A stretch of DNA of 64,000 nt from Psilocybe azurescens (Eukaryota > Basidiomycota > Agaricomycetes > Agaricales > Agrocybaceae), in contig JAJIRX010001065.1 in the NCBI GenBank assembly GCA_023853785.1, forward strand, positions 1 to 64,000. The letters are read 5' to 3'. A model generated the notes under the pieces. It did no database searches. It was not told the DNA's origin and saw only the letters and a list, made by a program, of their open reading frames with translations. The translations under genes and the position numbers were made by a program. Within the stretch, counting starts at the first letter, position 1, and each line of letters opens with the position of its first letter. Shown piece after piece: positions 56,934-64,000 of this stretch.

Positions 56934-57730
56934 ATGCAGTCGGCTGGGACCTGCCTGCCGAGCCACCCCCTAATCAGGGAGTGGCTCGACGGCAAAGCTC
57001 GTCTACCGGTAATGCGGCCGCGAGATATGTTCCCGAGGACAGAGGTAATCCCTCTGGTGCATCCCTTGATGCGGGCCTTGGGCTTAAAACTCTCTTCTGG
57101 GAGTTGACCAAATGCACACAAAAAAGATTTGTATGTACTACCATGATTTTGTCATCACTGGTACATACTCCAGTATGTATGGTGAGCCACACACAATTCC
57201 AATTGCTTCTCTTAGCGCAGCAGTATCTTATGCCATCATTTTGGTTTCTAGACTTTAAATTCTCTGCCCCTCTTTACCAGGCTCTTTGACGACGAACACA
57301 CCTAAAACGTAGGTGTGTTCGCCGTCGGCCATTAAATATGTGAGTCAGTGGTCACCTTTTTTCTCCACATCCCACTTATCCTTCCATAGGCCCTCGCTTT
57401 GAATCATTGTCATTGTCTGTTCCTCCTCTCGAGGGTGGCCGGTGTTCACCATCTCACAAAATGCTCACAACATCCTATGCTCCTGCCTCACAAAGTGCAA
57501 ACGACTTTCCGGCGGGAGTATAATGATCCCTAATCGTCGAATGCGATTACGGGATGCTGTCGTCTATAGCCTGTCCCGTAGAGGACTGCTGGGCAACAAA
57601 GAGCAGTCATCGTGATTGCTTCAAGTTATTCATTTTCTCTTCGTCTCTATTTCCACTACTTCTACTCGCTCTTGTCACTTTCTAATGAGGGTGGCCGGAC
57701 GGTAAAGATTGCCTACCGCGATGTCGCGGC
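56797..57730. repeat. Cluster of strong hairpins
   Basis: Inverted repeats read directly: 56797-56841 (perfect 10-bp core arms catatgtact/agtacatatg, extended to 21 bp with two mismatches), 56845-56872 (atcctcgtcgt/acgac-gaggat), 56923-56943 (8-bp arms), 56957-56993 (cgagccac/gtggctcg), 57162-57179 (7-bp arms), 57288-57326 (11-bp core cgaacacacct/aggtgtgttcg, 16 bp with one mismatch), 57527-57554 (10-bp arms with a bulge), 57584-57608 (7-bp arms), 57716-57729 (6-bp arms). Confidence 0.8.
56957..57136 (+). repeat. Direct repeat copy 1
   Basis: Diverged copy of 57686-57852. Shared blocks: cgaggacagaggta, gtgcatcccttg, cgcgggcct-like gcgggcct, tctcttctgggagt, gaccaaatgcaca and aaaaaagatt. Confidence 0.8.
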
Positions 57731-57852
57731 CGCAATAGTTTTAAGTAGTTTTTTCTCGAGGACAGAGGTATCCGACCTCTAAGTGCATCCCTTGTCGCGG
57801 GCCTCGAGCTTAAGATTCTCTTCTGGGAGTCGACCAAATGCACATAAAAAAG
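57686..57852 (+). repeat. Direct repeat copy 2
   Basis: Second copy about 730 bp downstream of the first; same block order, with compensating changes in the small agaggt..acctct hairpin. Confidence 0.8.
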
Positions 57853-58587
57853 ATTCCTATATATCTTATCTAATAGGTACTACTACCCTTGTATGTCGAC
57901 CTCGGTCCTCAATAACTCTGGCTGGAACTATATGTGTTTGTGATCAATTTCGGCTTTATATCATCACGCTGCTGCATGTCGGTCGTTTGTCGGTATAAGA
58001 ACCCATTCAAAATCGTCGACTGTGAGACATATCCGAAGTCGAACATATGTTCGAAGACATCTAGCACATTACTAAAACGACATGGGTCTAGCGTCGTCTT
58101 GTCGGTCTTGACTCTCAAACGCTCCTTGACGTCACAGCGCATCATTTCAAGCTATCGTCGAGTCATGACCAGATTACTTGTGAAAAGAACCTTGAAATGA
58201 TTGGGTTGTCGAAGACGCCTAAGGTTGGCCCAAGGGCAAGGATACATTCATTGCACATTTTTATCATCCGAACATAGCCTGTTTTATGATGGACGCACAG
58301 TAAGATGTCGCCAGGCTCCATAAAAAGGATTTGGGACCCTCACTCAGTGCATGAGAACTAAATCGCCATACAACAGCAGCGAGCCCAACCTGACTTCACA
58401 AACGATCCATATATCTTGGTCCATCCATCCCCGTAACATCGAGGCCCTCTGGAGTCTGGACACGTCAAGCATTCATCATCTGCTGATGATAAAGGCATTG
58501 TTGAGTCTCTCTTATTCACAGTTAACGGTATAGCTGCCACTCACGTCGTTGTCGCCACTTGCCCACTGCAATATCAGCTTATAGCTG
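57853..58587. other. Intergenic
   Basis: No supported gene. Confidence 0.4.
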
Positions 58588-58857
58588 TTATTGGCTCCGT
58601 CTACCGTGAATGCCGCAAAATAAGTATTGTAACAACAATGGAATTCCTACCTTTGCATCAACCCCATTCTGACCGAGCCAAGTCTTAATGGATTGGACCG
58701 TCCTCAGAAAGTTACTTAGCGAAGTTCGAACAAAGGTGAACATGATTGGTGTGAGTTCGCACTCAGGGTCTCGATTGGTAGCGCATGTGGCACCTCTGAT
58801 GCGAAGGGCGGGAAAAGTGCGGGATTGGATCCCATCCACGGTGAGAACGCCGAACAA
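58588..58857 (-). CDS. Hypothetical short ORF
   Basis: FGVLTVDGIQSRTFPALRIR and LSNFLRTVQSIKTWLGQNGV look mildly coding, and a donor-like gtagga follows DAK. No domain, no clear start context. It may be one exon of a decayed gene. Confidence 0.25.
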   Translation of the reverse strand: MFGVLTVDGIQSRTFPALRIRGATCATNRDPECELTPIMFTFVRTSLSNFLRTVQSIKTWLGQNGVDAKVGIPLLLQYLFCGIHGRRSQ

Positions 58858-59350
58858 TGACGAAGGATTATTTCCATAAATAGAAGGTTCAAATAAATGC
58901 CGTGAATGGCAGGTTACAGCTCGTCGCGTCCCATCCTACTTTTTATACGCAGTAGTTAGCAATTTTATTAGAATATGGCAGTGGAATAGACACTTATAAG
59001 ATAATTACGCTCTTGAAATACGAAAAACGCGATGCAAATGTTAAGTTGAACGGTCAAAAAATCTCAACTGTTTGTATTTGTATGTATTATTACCATCGTG
59101 GCACCGACCAATACCTGCTAAATTAAGTCATAACAACCACGATGCAACATGGTTAGATTGCCTCGGATTGCTTTTCCACAAATTGGTATATAACCTACGC
59201 CGAGCTCGCGATGAGTGCCACTATCTTACTCCCGCCTCATCACTCTCAAGGCCACATCAAGTCGATATTCAGAGCTCTTACGCATTCTCATTCAGACCAA
59301 GTTCCCCACACTTCAAGTTGAACTCCACATCACACCACTTAACAGTCAGA
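58858..59350. other. Intergenic, promoter region of 59351 gene
   Basis: No supported gene; ggtatataac at about 59184-59193 is a possible TATA box. Confidence 0.4.
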
Positions 59351-60014
59351 ATGTCAGCTCCTATTCCATCGACCAGCTCTTCCGCAGCCTCCACCTCCAA
59401 TTTGGATCTCGAGGCCCAGCGCCCAACCACGCCAGTGCCCGTCCTAACCCACACCACATGGACACCACCCCCGATGCGCATGCTCGATCCCATGGGCGAG
59501 CAGTTTGGATACACCTTCTCCGCTGCTGCCTCCTCTTCGCGCACACACGAGCAGGCACGACGCGACACACAGCAGACAAAGCATGTCTGACATTCCACCT
59601 CCATACGCAGAGGAATCAGCCATCCCTCTCCCTGAATACACGCTCCATGCACCCGAGCCCGTCACGCTCGCAATGTTCCTTTTCAAATTTGGGTTCTGTA
59701 CGTTCTTCTCCATTCTCAACGCTACACAGAATAGTATGACTCATCATATATCCTCTACTACAGTGTTCCCACCATTCTGGCTCTTCGGCGCCTTCATCCT
59801 ACTCTCTCCTCTCCGAGAACCTTCCCAATCTTCCGACGATGACACACCCGCATGGATGCCCGAGAAGACAGAAGAAGAGCGCAAAGAGATCATCGCCAAC
59901 ATGCGCAGCATCGAGCTCAAATGGGCGAAACGATGCCTATGCGCGTTCTGCATCCTCACAGTTCTCGCCGTCGGTGGCGGTGTCGCTGCCTGGTCCATCC
60001 TCCGCCGTTCATAA
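59351..60014 (+). CDS. Small conserved-type membrane protein
   Basis: N-terminal S/T/P-rich cytosolic part (from MSAPIPSTSSSAASTSNLDL at 59351), then MSDIPPPYAEESAIPLPEYT (with PPPY, a WW-domain ligand motif), a hydrophobic segment across an intron (59698-59763; FLFKFGFLFPPFWLFGAFIL), LSPLR, PAWMPEKTEEERKEIIANMR, KWAKRCLCAFC, and a C-terminal TM helix before RRS. Two TM segments. The frame changes near 59578 in an AAA, so either one base is extra there or translation begins at 59583. Function unknown; similar architectures occur in Agaricomycetes. Confidence 0.65.
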
Positions 60015-60980
60015 ACTTCATCCAAAAGGCCCAATATCGGCCACCCATTCCACACGTTCTTTTCATTCTTTTGGACAATTCTTCGACTTTCTTATCCCAA
60101 TTGTTCAACGGAAAACTGTATTTCTATGCCACCACATTCGTCTTCGCAACCCTACCTTATGACATTAGATATTTACGACTTTCATAGCATTAGACCCTTC
60201 GAAAGGGCACGAATTGTATCTACTAGAAACGTTTTTATTCATATCATTATCAATTTCCTTAAGTTTCTCTGAGTTTCGATGCCGACGAACATATTAAATC
60301 TGGGATCTGAAATGTCGCCGAAGATGATCGATGTCGACAACAGAAATGCCTACACGGAGACTCAAGAGAGAAAACATTCAATCATGAAACCAAGTTCGCT
60401 CAGGAAATGGAAAAATAATCTTACAAGAAACACCTGATCGTATCAGAAGTGTTGCATAAATGATTTCAAAACCATGATTATGTACATAGTACAAGTTGAT
60501 TACAAGTATGAACCATGGGATAAAACTATCGAGAAACTCCCCTTTTCGGCGAAAGGGAGGGTTATAAATAAGTTGTAGCTTGGAAACCCCATGTTCCTGA
60601 AGTAACCCTCGTATGATGGCGGACGACCGAAGACGGCCACTGGGGCTTCTTGCGACATGTGACCGAGTACAGTTTATGATCAACGTTTCCATTCTTTGCT
60701 TTCAACGTTCATGGCAGACATTCTTATCGGTTCAATCCCAATGGACAACGGTATGTATATTCTATCTCCTACTACATTTCACTGACACCCCATCCACAGA
60801 TGTTCTAAAACCCGTGTATCGTGCTACTGAGGTTGGTTCAGCGGACAGGTTGTGTGGTTGTGTCTTGGTTGGTGACATTGACTACAGCGGTTTGTCAATC
60901 TTCCCCCTCCGGACCTGCTACCGGCACTCCCACCTTGAGGGTGGCCTTCTGTGGCACCTGTTAGCCGCTGTGTTCTAGGC
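60015..60980. other. Intergenic
   Basis: No supported gene; short ORFs on both strands have no features. Confidence 0.4.
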
Positions 60981-63900
60981 CTTTCTTTAGGATTTGGAAT
61001 AGGAGGGTCATGAACTCTCTCATCCTTGCTGTGCTAGATCTGCATCTCTGGGATATTTTGTGAGCATTTCCCTCTCAATTCCACTATCTGATGACTTACT
61101 GCAGGCTATGTATGTTATTCAGCAGGCTGTCCAACTGCTCTTGCATTTGTACCACATGAAGTAGTGGCTATAGTGCTGCTTCTGCACTATGGAATACTGT
61201 GCAAGCTGGAACCATCATTGTTGGTGGAAGGACTGGAAGTGTGGAATTCACCAGAGGGTTTGCAACTATGGTAGCAGCTGGAACTGTTGATGTTTGGAGG
61301 CTGCCAAGATCATGATGAAACTCTCATCCACTGTACTTGCAAGATGTTGGTTGTACTGTATTGGGATCCAAGGTATGGTCTTGATACCATCTGTTCAAAA
61401 GCTGAAGTTATATTGATATATTGAATTTTAGGAATGGAACTTATGTACTGTGGTAATATGTGTGCTAGATGGAATGTAAGTCCTTTAACTACTGAGAGTG
61501 CTTGAAAGTAGTGTCAGCATGGGATGCCCAAGTTGACCCCATACAACAATCACAGAAATAAAATCCATTGTTCAAAATTGCTAAAGAATGTATCCTGTGA
61601 ACAGTCCCCATATGTGATATTTTCAAAGATGCTGGATCTGATGTCCTTGTCCTATAATCTTCTGCAGCAGCTGTTGCAGATATATATGCAGTGTTTTTGT
61701 AAAATTGTTTATCATTTTCTGTTCACCAACTATCAGTTAACACCACATATTGAAAACTTCTTATCAGCACTTACAGTCTCCTCTTCTCACCTGAAAACCA
61801 ATCTCTTCTTCTACTGCAACAGTGTACTCATCCTAACAAATAAAATCAGATTCAAGCAAACTAAATATTTAGAGAGACAACTAACCCAAGAATTCAGGCT
61901 GTCAGATAGATGAATCAATTCAGTGTGATAGAACATGCTGTTCTCCATTTTTTGAAGCAGTTCTGAAATGTGAATGGACCAACATATTTCTGGAGCAATC
62001 TAAGGGGCCCAGGAAGATGGTTTCAATATTATGTGGATGCTGGCAATGTGAGGACTAAAGTGAGATAAATATTTTGTCAGATAAGGTATGTCAGAAAGTC
62101 AATAAAGCCAATACAGTTGACTTGCTCATAATGCATATGATCATACTGTATAAATCTAATATTGTATTGGATATGGGCAGGAACCACATTGGGGCACTGG
62201 GACTCTTGTATAATGTATAATGCATATCTATTTACATAGGCACTTATGCATTATCATGTACAGCATTTTCAGGCCAAAATTGTATATGATTGGATAGTTT
62301 TTGTTCTAAAATGTTCTGTAGAGTATCTTGGAGATATGAATTCCCATCTGTAACCTTTCTACAATTTTTCTTCACACTCCCACAGAACTGTCATCATGCC
62401 CCACAGACCCACATGCAAACCTCACAAAAACCTGCACCGTATAAACCACATAAATGTCATGAGAAGCCAAAAAAGATGTCCAAAGGATATCTGCACAACC
62501 TGTTGAGAGGACTACACATGAAAATCTTGCCTTGCATGACTGGATGACTGTATAAATATGTTGATAAACACCCAACCATGTCCCAGCAGGTTATTCATGG
62601 AGCAATGCCAACAAATGGAAAGCCTCTGCATTAAGCATGGCTTGTTTGAAGGCCTCTCTGGACCTTGCAAAGCATCTTTGATGTTACAGGATTCACCTTA
62701 CAAGGGAGCAGTCACAAAAGGCAAGGCAAACAACATTGGATTCTTTCTTCTAAGATGGGTAATGCTTATTGGATGTCATATAGTCACAATAGTCACACAA
62801 TATAATTATAAATAAATCTCATTATGCATTGAAAATTCCCACCCTGGTGTTATGCATTATGAGAAGGTCGATTGTATACATTGCAAACACAAATCATATC
62901 ATCGACTTGTTGACCTTCTATCTGAGCATTGAACAGTTGAAAAAGGAGGATTTTGGATCACCAAACTGTTTGTTGACTCTGCTCTCAACCTCAATTCATC
63001 CATTTGTCTGAATTCCTGGTAAATTTTAAGCTAACCCATGCCCAAGTCCACTTTTCATGACAATGGTAAAGTTCTTTCTCTAGGTGGTTCTTGCCTGCAG
63101 GATATTGGATAAGGAGATGGCTTCCAAAGCAATCAAATTTCTCAGATGACACAGCATGATACATTGTCCAGAAATCAAGCTGAAAATTTTTCTATTGAAT
63201 GCCAATTTTGGTTCAGAGATTCTTGGTGAGATTGTTGTCGAGGGTGGAAAATGCAGTACATGTGATTGATGAGAGGCATTTTCTTTGCAGCACTCAAGAT
63301 GATTGAAGGGCTGTGATCAGAGATGAGCAATCCTGGAGGGACCCCAGCAGTTTCAAGGTGACACTAAAATACCCATCTATGGAGTGCATCATCTTCTCAG
63401 GACTGCAGGGCATACCATCCATTGTGGGATTTACAAAATTTGTCAATCACAATGCCAATATTCAGTGCATATCCAGCATTGTTGCAATTATAGGTGTTGT
63501 CATTGATGAGAATATTGGGTAGCACCTAGTAAGCTCAGATTGAATTAGTGACTGCCACCATATTGCAATGACTGTCCCAGTTTCATCAAGCTTGATACAC
63601 CAATTCCAGCCCTGGTCTTCTGCAGCCAATGTTTCCAGACTGATGATTGTGGTGAAGTCTTCTCCAAGCTTGTGAATTGCTGCATGTGCTTGCTGCAAGC
63701 TTTGTTCATAGGGAACTGCACAGATTATCCATAGATTTTCACAGGTTTATATATGATTAGCTTGTAGAGACAAATTTTACCTTTTTTTTGCAAATTTTTC
63801 TTGCAAATTGGTGCAAAATTGAGTGAGCTACACTCCTATCAAGTTTGAGCCAAAAGCAATGCAAACTGATGTCGTGACATCATGGTTTCTGGGCTGTGAT

Positions 63901-64000
63901 CATTTAATTTGGTGAATTTCCAAATTTGGCATACCTGCCATCAATGTTGAGCTCATTGCATGACCAACACTGGACCTGAGTGCTCCAAACTTGCAGAGAG
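60981..64000 (-). mobile_element. CpG-depleted MULE-type DNA transposon remains (runs off window)
   Basis: From about 60980 to the window end CG dinucleotides almost vanish while TG and CA are abundant, unlike the rest of the window. The part 62840-63710 encodes a MULE transposase on the minus strand. The left boundary and terminal repeats were not found; 60981-62800 may be the transposase C-terminus, flanking element DNA or another old repeat. Confidence 0.6.
62840..63710 (-). pseudogene. MULE transposase relic
   Basis: Minus-strand text in order: KLGEDFTTIISLETLAAEDQ, WWQSLIQSELTRCYP, NILINDNTYNCNNAGYALNI with GIVIDKF (the DD-containing core), LISDHSPSI, AAKKMPLINHMYCIFH, DFWTMYHAVSSEKFDCFGSH, LYHCHEKWTWAWVSLKFT, NEVESRVNKQFGDPKSS and LFNAQIEGQQVDDMICVCNV. 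This order is that of MULE/FAR1-type transposases. Several stops and frame changes interrupt it; TGA/TAG stops are compatible with CpG-to-TpG decay. Confidence 0.75.

Noticed and set aside
61524..61913. 129-codon plus ORF in the AT-rich end
   Set aside because: Inside CpG-depleted repeat DNA, no recognisable domain.

Overview
The window looks like nuclear DNA of an agaricomycete (mushroom-forming basidiomycete). The reasons are: genes split by many introns of roughly 50-70 nt with GT..AG ends; a class I hydrophobin; a cysteine-containing basidiomycete-type F-box protein; MYND-finger and Crinkler-type proteins; a Ty1/copia element; and a tyrosine-recombinase retroelement. No tRNA, rRNA, CRISPR array or prokaryotic operon was seen. 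All gene models below were spliced by eye and their exon ends are approximate unless stated.

Layout. 1-2.7 kb: 3'-truncated SHPRH/Irc20-type SNF2 helicase (-). 3.5-5.4 kb: a degraded copy and then an apparently intact copy of a MYND-finger gene (+). 6.1-10.2 kb: housekeeping pair MRD1 (-, 18S rRNA processing) and prefoldin subunit 3 (+), divergently transcribed from a 226-bp spacer. 10.8-13.7 kb: SV2-like MFS transporter (+). 14.2-18.4 kb: two Crinkler-type loci head to head, a kinase-domain gene (-) with a tandemly duplicated N-terminal module, a 402-bp MITE, and a decayed second locus (+). 18.9-23.6 kb: a GC-rich, low-complexity double-Myb DNA-binding protein resembling Tay1/Teb1 (-). 24.8-26.5 kb: proteasome lid subunit Rpn9 (-). 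27.5-29.2 kb: unrecognised helical protein (+). 30.1-31.3 kb: multi-pass membrane protein (+).

31.7-45.2 kb is a rearranged transporter region. It holds a piece of an MFS drug transporter, fused to the nucleotide-binding end of an ABCC transporter whose intron carries a complete, very young copia element (32797-38548, 443-bp LTRs, GTAGA target duplication). It continues with an apparently complete DHA1 MFS transporter (-), a class I hydrophobin (-), and a separate ABCC transmembrane-domain relic. 45.3-48.2 kb: F-box gene with a 26-residue repeat (-). 49.8-55.1 kb: DIRS/Ngaro-type retroelement (-) with gag, RT, RNase H and tyrosine recombinase, and a 360-bp intron in the RT. 55.2-57.9 kb: a hairpin-dense non-coding stretch with a diverged direct repeat, which I cannot match to any known element. 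59.4-60.0 kb: small membrane protein (+). 61-64 kb: CpG-depleted remains of a MULE-type DNA transposon (-).

A recurring pattern cuts across genes. Open frames of SHPRH, MRD1, the SV2-like transporter, the Crinkler kinase, the Myb protein, the F-box protein and others break by one base, usually inside a homopolymer. Because essential genes are affected, the likelier reading is uncorrected long-read indels rather than mass pseudogenisation. Most single frameshifts here should therefore not be taken as proof of a dead gene.
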